A stretch of DNA of 39,111 nt from an uncultured Pelagibacteraceae bacterium (GTDB lineage Bacteria; Pseudomonadota; Alphaproteobacteria; Pelagibacterales; Pelagibacteraceae): NCBI GenBank assembly GCA_902515195.1, contig CABXTO010000003.1, positions 1-39,111 on the forward strand, written 5' to 3'. Each line of letters opens with the position of its first letter. Position 1 is the stretch's first letter. This document shows positions 9,882-17,986 of this stretch, in pieces. The notes under the pieces are model-generated. The model was not told the origin of the DNA, ran no database searches, and saw nothing but the letters and a program-made list of their open reading frames with translations. The translations under genes were made by a program, and so were the position numbers.

Positions 9882-9944
9882 AATATTTTATTAATATATA
9901 TCTATGGAAAATGACAACAAAATGTCAATGCTTCTATAAATAAT

Positions 9945-9973
9945 TTGACATAATTTTATTGTAGTTTTACAAA
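9945..9973 (+). promoter_or_regulatory. Candidate glcB promoter
   Basis: A perfect -35 hexamer TTGACA is followed after 17 nt by TACAAA, a moderate -10. Transcription would start within a few bases of the glcB ATG, so the message would be leaderless or nearly so. Just upstream, TGACA and TGTCA (9912-9916 and 9923-9927) form a short inverted repeat that could be an operator. The -35 is good, the -10 is weak. Confidence 0.35.
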
Positions 9974-9980
9974 AGATTTT

Positions 9981-12140
9981 ATGGTCGAAGATTATGTAAA
10001 AGTAAATAATTTAAAAATTTCAAAGGATTTGTTGTCTTTTGTTGATAATGAATTGCTCAAAGATACTTCTATTTCGCCTCATAAGTTTTGGTCAGGTTTT
10101 GATAGTTATGTTCATGAGCTTGCACCCCAAAATGAAAAATTAATTAATAAAAGAGAAATCTTACAAAAAAAAATTAATGAATGGCATTTAAAGAATAAAG
10201 ATGTTGAAATAAATACAAATGAATACAAAAAGTTTCTAAAAGAAATTGATTACTTAAAAGAAGAAGGGCCAGATTTTAAAATTGAAACTGAAAATGTAGA
10301 TGATGAAATTACTAAAATAGCAGGGCCTCAGTTAGTAGTTCCAATAATGAATGCAAGATATGCATTAAATGCAGCAAACGCAAGATGGGTAAGTTTATAT
10401 GACAGTCTATATGGAACAAATATAATTGAATCTGAGGAAGGTGGTAGTGAACGATATGATCCTAATCGAGGGCAAGAAGTAATTAAATATGTAAGAGAAT
10501 TTTTTGATAAACACATTCCAATTGACGGAACTAGCTGGAAAAATATAGCTGGTTTAAAAATTATTGGAAAAGATCTAGTTATTCTCAAAGATGATTATGA
10601 ATATAATCTTAAGGATAAAAATAAATTTGTAGGACATAGAGGTGATGCAGATAAGCCAACGGCAGTTATAATAAAAAATAACAATCTTCATTTTGAAATA
10701 ATAATTAACCCCAAAGCGTTTAGCGCTGCACATGATATTGCAGGAATAAGTGATGTTATAGCCGAGTCAGCAGTTTCAACTATTTGTGATAATGAAGATA
10801 GTGTTGCTGCTGTTGATTCTGAAGACAAAGTTAAATGTTACAGAAATTGGTTGGGTTTAATGAAAGGAGATTTGAAAGTTCAATTTGAAAAAGACGGAAA
10901 AAATTTAGAAAGAAAACTTAATCCAGACCGAAGCTATGTATCAAAAGAAGGGCTTGGATTAAAACTACATGGCCGAAGTTTACTTTTGATAAGAAATGTT
11001 GGTCATCTCATGACTAATTCATCAATAATTTTAAAAGATGGAAAAGAAATTCCCGAAGGTATCATGGATGCATTTATAACAACAGCTGCCGCCTTGCATG
11101 ATTTAAAAAAAAAAAGAAATTCTAAAAAAGGCTCAGTTTATATTGTTAAGCCAAAAATGCATGGTCCTGAGGAAACTGCTTTTACAGATTTAATTTTTAC
11201 TAAAGTTGAAAATTTGCTTGGGTTAAAAAAAAATACTTGCAAAATTGGCATAATGGACGAAGAAAGAAGAACTTCTGCAAATTTAAAAGAGTGTATTAGA
11301 TCGTTAAAAAAAAGAGTTTTTTTTATAAATACAGGTTTTTTAGATAGAACTGGAGATGAAATGCATACCTCTATGGAAGCTGGCCCAATGATTAAAAAGG
11401 GTGATATGAAATCATCTAAATGGATATCAGCATATGAAAATAACAATGTTGATATAGGTCTGGAATGCGGGTTTCATGGTAAAGCTCAAATTGGAAAAGG
11501 TATGTGGGCTATGCCAGACAAAATGAAAGAGATGATGGTTGAAAAGATTAATCACCTTAAAGCAGGAGCAAACTGTGCTTGGGTACCATCACCTACTGCA
11601 GCTTCCTTGCATGCACTTCACTATCATCAGATAAATATATTCGACGAACAAAAAAAAATTTTAGGTCGTGAAAAAGCAAAATTAGATGATTTATTGACTA
11701 TTCCTATAGCAAACAGACCTAATTGGTCAGTTGAAGAGATAAATTCTGAAATATCTAATTCTGCACAAACTCTATTGGGTTATGTTGTGCGATGGATTGA
11801 TCAAGGAGTTGGCTGTTCCAAAGTTCCTGATATTAACAATATCGGGCTTATGGAAGATAGAGCTACCTTAAGAATTTCATCTCAACATATTGCAAACTGG
11901 ATACATCATGGAATTACAACAAAAATTCAAGTAATTGAAATTATGAAACAAATGGCTAAAATAGTAGACAAACAGAATGAATTAGACAAAAATTATGAAA
12001 AAATGAGTGATAATTTTGAAAAATCCCTGTCTTTCAAAACTGCCTGTGATTTAATTTTTAAAGGTAAGGATCAACCCTCTGGATATACTGAGCCTCTACT
12101 TCATTTAAATAGGATTAATAAAAAATCTATTCAGAGTTAG
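9981..12140 (+). CDS. glcB: Malate synthase G
   Basis: Malate synthase condenses glyoxylate with acetyl-CoA to malate, feeding two-carbon units into the TCA cycle. The 719 residues match the G isoform (about 720) rather than the shorter A form. Recognisable stretches are VPIMNARYALNAANARWVSL near residue 120, FIMTNS-like GHLMTNSSIILKDGKE, KMHGPEETAFTD, GIMDEERRTSANL, FINTGFLDRTGDEMHTSMEAG and PSPTAASLHALHYH near the C-terminus. Only 99 nt separate it from the divergent accA, and no glycine aptamer is seen there although SAR11 glcB genes have been reported with one. Its last 14 nt overlap the convergent recR. Confidence 0.97.
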   Translation: MVEDYVKVNNLKISKDLLSFVDNELLKDTSISPHKFWSGFDSYVHELAPQNEKLINKREILQKKINEWHLKNKDVEINTNEYKKFLKEIDYLKEEGPDFKIETENVDDEITKIAGPQLVVPIMNARYALNAANARWVSLYDSLYGTNIIESEEGGSERYDPNRGQEVIKYVREFFDKHIPIDGTSWKNIAGLKIIGKDLVILKDDYEYNLKDKNKFVGHRGDADKPTAVIIKNNNLHFEIIINPKAFSAAHDIAGISDVIAESAVSTICDNEDSVAAVDSEDKVKCYRNWLGLMKGDLKVQFEKDGKNLERKLNPDRSYVSKEGLGLKLHGRSLLLIRNVGHLMTNSSIILKDGKEIPEGIMDAFITTAAALHDLKKKRNSKKGSVYIVKPKMHGPEETAFTDLIFTKVENLLGLKKNTCKIGIMDEERRTSANLKECIRSLKKRVFFINTGFLDRTGDEMHTSMEAGPMIKKGDMKSSKWISAYENNNVDIGLECGFHGKAQIGKGMWAMPDKMKEMMVEKINHLKAGANCAWVPSPTAASLHALHYHQINIFDEQKKILGREKAKLDDLLTIPIANRPNWSVEEINSEISNSAQTLLGYVVRWIDQGVGCSKVPDINNIGLMEDRATLRISSQHIANWIHHGITTKIQVIEIMKQMAKIVDKQNELDKNYEKMSDNFEKSLSFKTACDLIFKGKDQPSGYTEPLLHLNRINKKSIQS

Positions 12141-12738
12141 AGTTTAAGTTAGATCTGTTTTTAAAAGCAGAATACAGAGTTCCATCATCTAAACTTTCTA
12201 TCTCTCCACCTACAGGTAAACCTTGGGCTAATTTCGTAACTCTTACATTCAAATTTTTTAAACTATCTTGAATGTAGTAGGCTGTTGTTTGACCCTCAAC
12301 GGTTGCACTGGTAGCTATAATTACTTCTTCAATTTCATCTCTCTTGACTCTTTGCACTAAAGAGTTAATTAATAAATCCTCTTTTCTGTGACCCACAGAT
12401 GAGACTGTTCCACCTAAAATATGAAAATATCCCTTAAATATATTTGAGTTTTCAATTGACCATTGGTCTGCTATATCCTCTACAACACAAATTTTTTTAA
12501 ATTTTTCTTTAATATTTTCACAATTCAAACATCCAGTTATATTTGATTTCAGTGATCCACACAAACTGCATCTTATGATATTTTTATAAACTTGTACTAA
12601 AATATTAGCCATTGGTTTAACTAATTCATCCCGATTATTTATCAACTTTAAAACAATTCTTTTAGCTGATTTAGGTCCTAAACCTGGAAGCTTAGAGATT
12701 AATTTAATCAATTCTTCAATCTCATTTAAATTTTGCAT
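12127..12738 (-). CDS. recR: Recombination mediator RecR
   Basis: RecR works with RecF and RecO to load RecA on gapped DNA. The 203-residue protein has the N-terminal helix-hairpin-helix (LISKLPGLGPKSAKRIVL, about 13-31), a four-cysteine zinc finger (Cys57, 60, 70, 73) and a Toprim domain (ICVVEDIADQWSIE, then GGTVSSVGHRKEDL), ending in the typical LAQGLPVGGEIESLDDGTL. It is the last gene of the dnaX-ybaB-recR operon, a very common bacterial arrangement, with 3-nt gaps. It overlaps the end of glcB by 14 nt. Confidence 0.97.
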   Translation of the reverse strand: MQNLNEIEELIKLISKLPGLGPKSAKRIVLKLINNRDELVKPMANILVQVYKNIIRCSLCGSLKSNITGCLNCENIKEKFKKICVVEDIADQWSIENSNIFKGYFHILGGTVSSVGHRKEDLLINSLVQRVKRDEIEEVIIATSATVEGQTTAYYIQDSLKNLNVRVTKLAQGLPVGGEIESLDDGTLYSAFKNRSNLNSNSE

Positions 12739-12741
12739 CTT

Positions 12742-13059
12742 TTAAAGTGGCCACTTAAATCCTGGAATTCCAAAACCGCCTGTGGCTTTTGAAATTTCTT
12801 CGTTAGTTTTTGTTTTAAGTTTAATTTTGGCATTGTTATGAGCAGCAACAATCAAATCTTCAATTATTTGTTTTTCTTCTTTTAGAACCTCATCAGAAAT
12901 TTCTATTTTTTGCATTTCACCCTCTCCATCTAAAATTACTTTAACAGAATTAGAACCTGAAAAACCTTCGGCTCTAATCTTTTTTATATTTTTCTGACTT
13001 TCCTTCATTTTTGTTTCTAGTTCTTTTGCTTTATCTAGTATTTTGTTAAAGTCTGTCAT
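12742..13059 (-). CDS. YbaB/EbfC family nucleoid-associated protein
   Basis: Small (105-residue) DNA-binding protein that dimerises into a tweezer-like fold. The family signature is visible: an N-terminal coiled coil (ILDKAKELETKMKESQKNIK), the SVKVILDGEGEMQKIEISDEVL strand region and DLIVAAHNNAKIK near the C-terminus, finishing with GGFGIPGFKWPL. It sits between dnaX and recR with 3-nt gaps on both sides, its usual place. Its exact role is unsettled; association with the nucleoid or with recombination is generally assumed. Confidence 0.95.
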   Translation of the reverse strand: MTDFNKILDKAKELETKMKESQKNIKKIRAEGFSGSNSVKVILDGEGEMQKIEISDEVLKEEKQIIEDLIVAAHNNAKIKLKTKTNEEISKATGGFGIPGFKWPL

Positions 13060-13062
13060 TGG

Positions 13063-14706
13063 TTAATCTCGATTTTTTTTTGGTTTAATATCAATTAGAT
13101 TTGCATCTGAAAACTTGTTTAATACAGCTTTATATAATTCTGACTCTTTAGCTTTATTTAAAAATTTTAGCTTTTCATTATTTTCTTTTTCTTTTATTGA
13201 AATTTCTCCTTTTGTTTTGCTTAAAGTTATAATCCATCTTTCATTCGTCCATTCAAAAAGTTTAAGGGATAAATCTTTTACAAAATCTTTATCAAGATTA
13301 TCATTAAATGAAATTTCTATTCTATTTTTATCAAAACTTACAAGATTTACGTTTTTTTCTAATTCGTATTTAAGTCTCACTTCTTTTTTTTCACTGCAAA
13401 TTTTTAAAAGTTGATCAAATGAATTAATTCCATTTTTATCTTCAGCTTTTATTTCATTTTTAGTTTCAGGATTAATTTTTTTTTCTTGAGTTATATTTTT
13501 AATTTGATTTATTGTGTCAGTATTTAAGTCTGATGAGATATTTTTCTTTTCAATAGATTTAAAAGAATTTTCTTTTTTCGTTTTTTCGTTATTTGGTTTT
13601 GAAGATTTTAAATACATAAGTCTCATTAAGAACATTTCAATTGATAAGTTTTGATTTGAAACTATCTCTAACTCATCAAGAGTACGAATTGTAAATTGCC
13701 AAAATAAGATCAGAACCTGTTCGTCTACTTGATCTGATATTTGTTTAATTTTTAAAAATTCCTGATCATTTAGAGAAAAATTTGTACTTTCTACTGTCAA
13801 TAAGTTAATATTTTTAAAATAATAAATAAGTTCTAAAAAATCATTTATAAAAATTTTTGGTTCAACACCTTGATCATAAATCTTTCTATAAATTTCAATT
13901 ACTTTTTTTTCTTCTCCTTGTAAAATCAACCTAAATATTTCAATTAATTGTGATTTATCAAAATATCCAAAAATTTTCTGAGCAGCATTTAAATCAAATT
14001 CTTTATCTTTTTCTAATGAGAGTAAAGCTCTGTCAAGTAAAGATAACGCATCTCTTACTGAACCTTCTGAAATTTTTACTATTAATTTTAGTGCCTCATC
14101 TGTTGTTCTTCCGCCCTCTTTATCTTTAATTTTCTTTATAAAATCAAATAATTCTGATGATTTAATTCTAGACAAATCAAATCTTTGACACCTTGAAACA
14201 ACTGTTATCGGAATCTTTTTAATTTCTGTTGTTGCAAAAATAAATTTTAAATATTCTGGTGGTTCCTCTAAAGTCTTAAGCAATGCATTAAAAGCTTGCT
14301 TGCTAAGCATATGAACTTCATCAATTATAAATATTTTATATCTAGATGATGTTGGACCATATCTTGAAAATTCAATTAAATCTCTTACATCATCCACTCC
14401 TGTTTTGCTGGCAGCATCCATTTCTAAAACATCAATATGACTTGAATTACTGATGGCATTACAATTTTCACATGAATTATCTTTGCATAAGTTTTCAATA
14501 CCATTTAAACAATTTAATGATTTTGCCACTATTCTTGCTGTTGTGGTTTTTCCTATTCCTCTAATCCCAGTAAATAAAAATGCATTGGGAATTTTATTAC
14601 TTTTAATTGAGTTAACTATAGTCTCAGCAACATAATTTTGACCTATTAGATCATCAAAGGTTTGAGGCCTATATTTTAACGCTAAAACTTTAGAATTTTT
14701 ATTCAT
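13063..14706 (-). CDS. dnaX: DNA polymerase III subunits gamma/tau
   Basis: DnaX is the clamp-loader ATPase and the tau scaffold of the replisome. The 547-residue protein opens with LALKYRPQTFDDLIGQ, has Walker A GIRGIGKT (about 47-54), a four-cysteine zinc module (Cys66, 74, 79, 82), Walker B IFIIDEVHMLSKQAFNALLK and LEEPPEYLKFIFATTE. The SRC motif is seen in VVSRCQRFDL. A long charged low-complexity linker (about 375-430) leads to the tau-specific C-terminus. The Shine-Dalgarno (TAAGGA) is the very end of the SRP RNA gene just upstream. I did not identify a frameshift site for a separate gamma form. Confidence 0.97.
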   Translation of the reverse strand: MNKNSKVLALKYRPQTFDDLIGQNYVAETIVNSIKSNKIPNAFLFTGIRGIGKTTTARIVAKSLNCLNGIENLCKDNSCENCNAISNSSHIDVLEMDAASKTGVDDVRDLIEFSRYGPTSSRYKIFIIDEVHMLSKQAFNALLKTLEEPPEYLKFIFATTEIKKIPITVVSRCQRFDLSRIKSSELFDFIKKIKDKEGGRTTDEALKLIVKISEGSVRDALSLLDRALLSLEKDKEFDLNAAQKIFGYFDKSQLIEIFRLILQGEEKKVIEIYRKIYDQGVEPKIFINDFLELIYYFKNINLLTVESTNFSLNDQEFLKIKQISDQVDEQVLILFWQFTIRTLDELEIVSNQNLSIEMFLMRLMYLKSSKPNNEKTKKENSFKSIEKKNISSDLNTDTINQIKNITQEKKINPETKNEIKAEDKNGINSFDQLLKICSEKKEVRLKYELEKNVNLVSFDKNRIEISFNDNLDKDFVKDLSLKLFEWTNERWIITLSKTKGEISIKEKENNEKLKFLNKAKESELYKAVLNKFSDANLIDIKPKKNRD

Positions 14707-14718
14707 TTTTTTTCCTTA

Positions 14719-14802
14719 GGAGACTAGAACCTGAATAACTGTCTCTACGACTGCTTCCGTTAAGATCTGGTCGGGTTCAAGCAGCACCCACCTCTAGCCT
14801 CC
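14719..14802 (-). ncRNA. ffs: Signal recognition particle 4.5S RNA
   Basis: The - strand transcript folds as a single long hairpin. Its ends pair (5' GGAGGCUAGA with 3' UCUAGUCUCC). The apex holds the SRP core: GACCAGAUC, a UAAC tetraloop closed by U-G, then GGAAGCAGUC, which lines up base for base in length with the E. coli apex, including the AGCAG side of the symmetric loop that binds Ffh. The tetraloop is of the URRC type rather than GNRA. At about 84 nt it is a short bacterial form. Placement directly upstream of dnaX is common. The ends are judged from the pairing and may be off by a few bases. Confidence 0.9.
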
Positions 14803-14809
14803 AAAGATT

Positions 14810-14839
14810 ATTATACCAGTAAAAAATTCTAATCTACAA
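14810..14839 (-). promoter_or_regulatory. Promoter of the SRP RNA gene
   Basis: On the - strand TTGTAG (14839-14834) is followed after 18 nt by TATAAT (14815-14810), preceded by TG one base upstream, an extended -10. Transcription would begin about 7 nt later, at 14802-14803, exactly where the SRP hairpin starts. It may also serve the dnaX-ybaB-recR operon. Confidence 0.75.
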
Positions 14840-14853
14840 GAAAAGATTAAAAA

Positions 14854-15684
14854 TTATATTTCTCTATGTTTGTCAGCTTCAAAAACACCTAGGACGTGAA
14901 AATCTTCACAATGCAATCCTAATTCCTCCAAAGATTTTTGGACTTTTGGATCTTCAATATGTCCATCAAGATCACATAAAAAAAAGAATGAGTCGAATGA
15001 GTTTTTTTCTGGGTAACTTTGTAATTTTGTTAAATTTACTCCATTGATAGCAAATCCTCCTAAAGATTGATATAAGGCAGCTGGTTTACTTTTTAACTTA
15101 AATAAAAAAGAAGTAATATATTTTTTTTTTCCAAATTCGGGTTGTAAAATATTTTTTCCCATTACCAAAAATCTCGTAAGATTGCCTTTTTCATTTTCAA
15201 TATTTTTTTTTATTATTTCTAAACTATAAGTTTGAGCACTTAATGAAGATGCGATAGCAGCTTTTGTTTTATCTTTGATTTTTGAAACCATCTCTGCAGA
15301 ACCAGCTGTATCTGCTCTAACATGCTCTATAAAATTATTTTCTTTAATAAAATTTGAACATTGAGATAGTGCTTGACCGTGAGAATAAACATCTTTAATT
15401 TCTGAAATTTTTACACCAGGAATTCCTAGTAGATTATGTTCAATTTTATGAAAATATTCTGAATAAATATTAAGCCTATATTCAAATATTAAATATTCAA
15501 TCCCAATATTTCCAGTAATTCTATTTGATTCTGGGATAATTATTTTAGAACTTGGATCTTTTGAGGCATTGGAAAAACAATCATCAAATGTTTTACATGG
15601 AATAATTTCGGCTTTTGGATCAATTGTTAGTGCTGCTAAATGCGAATATGCACCAAAGGTTCCTTGAAAAAAAATTTTACTCAT
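14854..15684 (-). CDS. pheA: Prephenate dehydratase
   Basis: Converts prephenate to phenylpyruvate in phenylalanine synthesis. The 276-residue monofunctional enzyme has the N-terminal FFQGTFGAYSHLAA motif, the substrate region IPESNRITGNIGIEYLI, and the catalytic Thr-Arg-Phe at 170-172 (GNLTRFLVMG). A C-terminal ACT domain (SLGGFAINGVNLTKLQSYP, then FLCDLDGHIEDPKV) should bind phenylalanine for feedback inhibition. The ligand motif usually written ESRP reads QSYP; alphaproteobacterial versions often vary here. The start overlaps the kdsB stop by 4 nt (ATGA), so translation is probably coupled. Confidence 0.95.
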   Translation of the reverse strand: MSKIFFQGTFGAYSHLAALTIDPKAEIIPCKTFDDCFSNASKDPSSKIIIPESNRITGNIGIEYLIFEYRLNIYSEYFHKIEHNLLGIPGVKISEIKDVYSHGQALSQCSNFIKENNFIEHVRADTAGSAEMVSKIKDKTKAAIASSLSAQTYSLEIIKKNIENEKGNLTRFLVMGKNILQPEFGKKKYITSFLFKLKSKPAALYQSLGGFAINGVNLTKLQSYPEKNSFDSFFFLCDLDGHIEDPKVQKSLEELGLHCEDFHVLGVFEADKHREI

Positions 15685-16418
15685 TTTGTTTTATATTCCA
15701 TAATTTTTTTTATAGCTACAAAATCCTCTTCTGTATCTACTCCAATAGGAGATGATTCTGCTAAAGCAACATTTATTCTAATATCATTATCTAAAGCTCT
15801 CAATTGTTCTAGCTTATTTCTAATTTCATTTTGTGACTGATTTAAAGTAACAAATTTTTTTAGTGTCTCTAATTCATAACAATAAATTCCCAAATGATGG
15901 TAGATATTAGTACTGTTATCAATTAATTTTCTTTTGAAATTTAAAGCCTCAGAAAATACATTTTCGACTAGTTTTTCTTTTGTAATCACTTTAACTATAC
16001 TTTCTTTATCAAATATTTTTTCATCAGAAATTTTCGAGGCTAAAGTGCCTATTTCTGATTTAGTATGAATCATGTGTTGATATAAATTTTTAATATCCTT
16101 GATATTCATAAGGGGCTCATCACCCTGAAGGTTCATCACTAATTCAACATCTTTTTTTCCAAGTTTTTTTAAAGCTTCATATATTCGATCAGTACCAGTT
16201 TTATGCTTATTACTTGTTAAAATTGCTTGACCTCCATTTTTAGAAACATCATCAGCTATCTCCTGATCTTCTGTTGCAACGAATACTTCTCCAATATTTG
16301 CTTCAATTGCCTTTTTAAAAACATGAGAAATGATTGATAAACCATTAATTTTAAGCAAAGGTTTACCAGGAAGTCTAGTCGCAGATAATCTAGATGGAAT
16401 TATGATTAATGTTTTCAT
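15681..16418 (-). CDS. kdsB: 3-deoxy-manno-octulosonate cytidylyltransferase (CMP-Kdo synthetase)
   Basis: Activates Kdo with CTP for transfer onto lipid A. The 245-residue protein begins IIPSRLSATRLPGKPLLKI, the nucleotide-binding signature, and contains VATEDQEI, the metal-binding MNLQGDEPLM and HLGIYCY. It is first in a two-gene unit with pheA. Kdo synthesis is also represented in the window by kdsD, and LPS export by lptC and lptB. It is divergent from the cytochrome c gene with 107 nt between them. Confidence 0.95.
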   Translation of the reverse strand: MKTLIIIPSRLSATRLPGKPLLKINGLSIISHVFKKAIEANIGEVFVATEDQEIADDVSKNGGQAILTSNKHKTGTDRIYEALKKLGKKDVELVMNLQGDEPLMNIKDIKNLYQHMIHTKSEIGTLASKISDEKIFDKESIVKVITKEKLVENVFSEALNFKRKLIDNSTNIYHHLGIYCYELETLKKFVTLNQSQNEIRNKLEQLRALDNDIRINVALAESSPIGVDTEEDFVAIKKIMEYKTK

Positions 16419-16525
16419 TCTTTTTAGTATTTATAATTAAATTATAAACAGAGGCAAAATTGTACATTTAAATATAAGCAATTTTTTATTTATAATGTTA
16501 TACGTTCAAAGTAAATTTTAATAAA

Positions 16526-17065
16526 ATGGATTCTTTTGAAATAAATAAGATAGTTGCTGCTATTTTAATGGTTGCTCTTCTAATAATAGGAATTAGCAAA
16601 GTCTCAGATGTTATTTTTCATGTAGAAAAACCAAAAACTCCTGGGTATGCTGTAGATGTTGAACAAGTAGCTTCTGCCAGTGCCACTAACTCAGAAACAG
16701 TAGAGGAAAAAATTGATATAGCTGTTTTGATGGCTATGGGAGATTTAGCTGTTGGTGAAAAAGTTTTTAAAAAATGTGCAGCTTGTCATTCAATTGTTAA
16801 AGGAGGAAAAAATAATATTGGCCCTGCCTTATATAATGTTGTTGGTAGACAAATCGGAGCTGTAAACGATTATAAATATTCAAAAGCGCTTTCTGGCTAC
16901 GGAAAAGAATGGACTTTCGAAGAATTAAATGGATATTTAACAAAACCAGCAAAATGGATTAAAGGAACTAAAATGGCATTTGCTGGTTTAAGAAAAGAGA
17001 AAGATAGGGCTTCAGTTATTTTATACTTAAATCAAAATTCTGATAACCCGTTACCATTACCTTAG
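16526..17065 (+). CDS. Membrane-anchored cytochrome c (CycM / c552 type)
   Basis: Electron carrier of the respiratory chain, expected to pass electrons from the bc1 complex to a cytochrome oxidase. The 179-residue protein has an uncleaved N-terminal membrane segment (about 9-31, IVAAILMVALLIIGISKVSD), a flexible Ala/Ser/Glu-rich linker, and a class I cytochrome domain with haem site CAACH (84-88) and probable axial methionine 150 (WIKGTKMAFAG). GPALYNVVGRQ is typical of the mitochondrial-like c family. The catalytic side is periplasmic. Its 3' end overlaps the convergent argF by 9 nt. Confidence 0.93.
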   Translation: MDSFEINKIVAAILMVALLIIGISKVSDVIFHVEKPKTPGYAVDVEQVASASATNSETVEEKIDIAVLMAMGDLAVGEKVFKKCAACHSIVKGGKNNIGPALYNVVGRQIGAVNDYKYSKALSGYGKEWTFEELNGYLTKPAKWIKGTKMAFAGLRKEKDRASVILYLNQNSDNPLPLP

Positions 17066-17986
17066 TTTTCCAAAGCAATATAATAATATACTTTTTTGCA
17101 CATGAACTCTATTAAGTGCTTGTTGCCAAACTTTTGAGTTTTTACTGAAAAAAACTTTTTCCTCAACCTCAGAACCTCTAGGTAAACAATGTAAAAATAT
17201 ATAATCTTTTTTTGCAAATTTCATTAATTTAGAAGTTATCTTAAAATTTTTAAATTGAGATAATTTTTTTTTTTTATTAACTTTGTCATTTAAGGATATA
17301 ACTTTATCAGAAAATACGACATCAGCATTAATTATTGCTTTTTTAGCGTCATTAAAAATTTTAATTTTTGATTTATGATTTTTTACCCAATCTAAAATTT
17401 TTTTTTTTGGCATATAATTTTTTGGACATCCAATATTCAATTTAAAATTAAATTTTACTGCTGCTATAATTAGACTATTTAAAACATTATTTGAGTCTCC
17501 TATCCAACTAATATTAAGTTTTGAAATTGGTTTCCTTTTAATCTCCTCAACTGTAAAAATATCTGACAAAACTTGAGTGGGGTGTGATGATGGACTTAAG
17601 CCATTAATGATTGGGATCGACAGATAATCTCTAAAATTTTCAATATTTTTATCACTATCACTTCTTAACATAAAGCCATCTCCATAAGTTGATAAAATTT
17701 TTGCTGTGTCACCCAATGTTTCTTCACCTCCACCAAGATGAAGTTCGTTTGATCTTAAAGTTAATGTTCCGCCCCCAAGTTGTTTAATAGCCAAATAAAA
17801 ACTTAATCTAGTTCTTAAACTTGGTTTTTCAAACATTTGAACCAATAACTTACCTTTAAGTGGTGCTCCTTTGTCAACTTCTAAAGTGCTTAATTTTTTT
17901 CTATGAATTTTTCTTTTTTTAGCATCTTTTAAAATTTTTCTTAAATCTTTTGATGATATATTTTTCAGATTTATAAAATGTTTCAT
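17057..17986 (-). CDS. argF: Ornithine carbamoyltransferase
   Basis: Joins ornithine and carbamoyl phosphate to give citrulline. The 309-residue protein shows the carbamoyl-phosphate site as EKPSLRTR (about 53-60; the usual STRT reads SLRT), HLGGGEETLGDTA, the SSHPTQVLSDIFT motif (His135) and the ornithine-site motif HCLPRGSEVEEKVF. A basic stretch and many lysines reflect AT-driven codon use. It follows argD directly (stop and start adjoin), forming an argD-argF operon. The Thr-to-Leu change in the STRT motif is notable but the rest is intact. Confidence 0.95.
   Translation of the reverse strand: MKHFINLKNISSKDLRKILKDAKKRKIHRKKLSTLEVDKGAPLKGKLLVQMFEKPSLRTRLSFYLAIKQLGGGTLTLRSNELHLGGGEETLGDTAKILSTYGDGFMLRSDSDKNIENFRDYLSIPIINGLSPSSHPTQVLSDIFTVEEIKRKPISKLNISWIGDSNNVLNSLIIAAVKFNFKLNIGCPKNYMPKKKILDWVKNHKSKIKIFNDAKKAIINADVVFSDKVISLNDKVNKKKKLSQFKNFKITSKLMKFAKKDYIFLHCLPRGSEVEEKVFFSKNSKVWQQALNRVHVQKSILLYCFGKLR

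Noticed and set aside
9882-9980. Glycine riboswitch before glcB
   Set aside because: Too short and lacks the conserved aptamer blocks.
10328-10588. Open frame antisense to glcB
   Set aside because: Lies wholly within the well-conserved glcB; no ribosome site or recognisable product.
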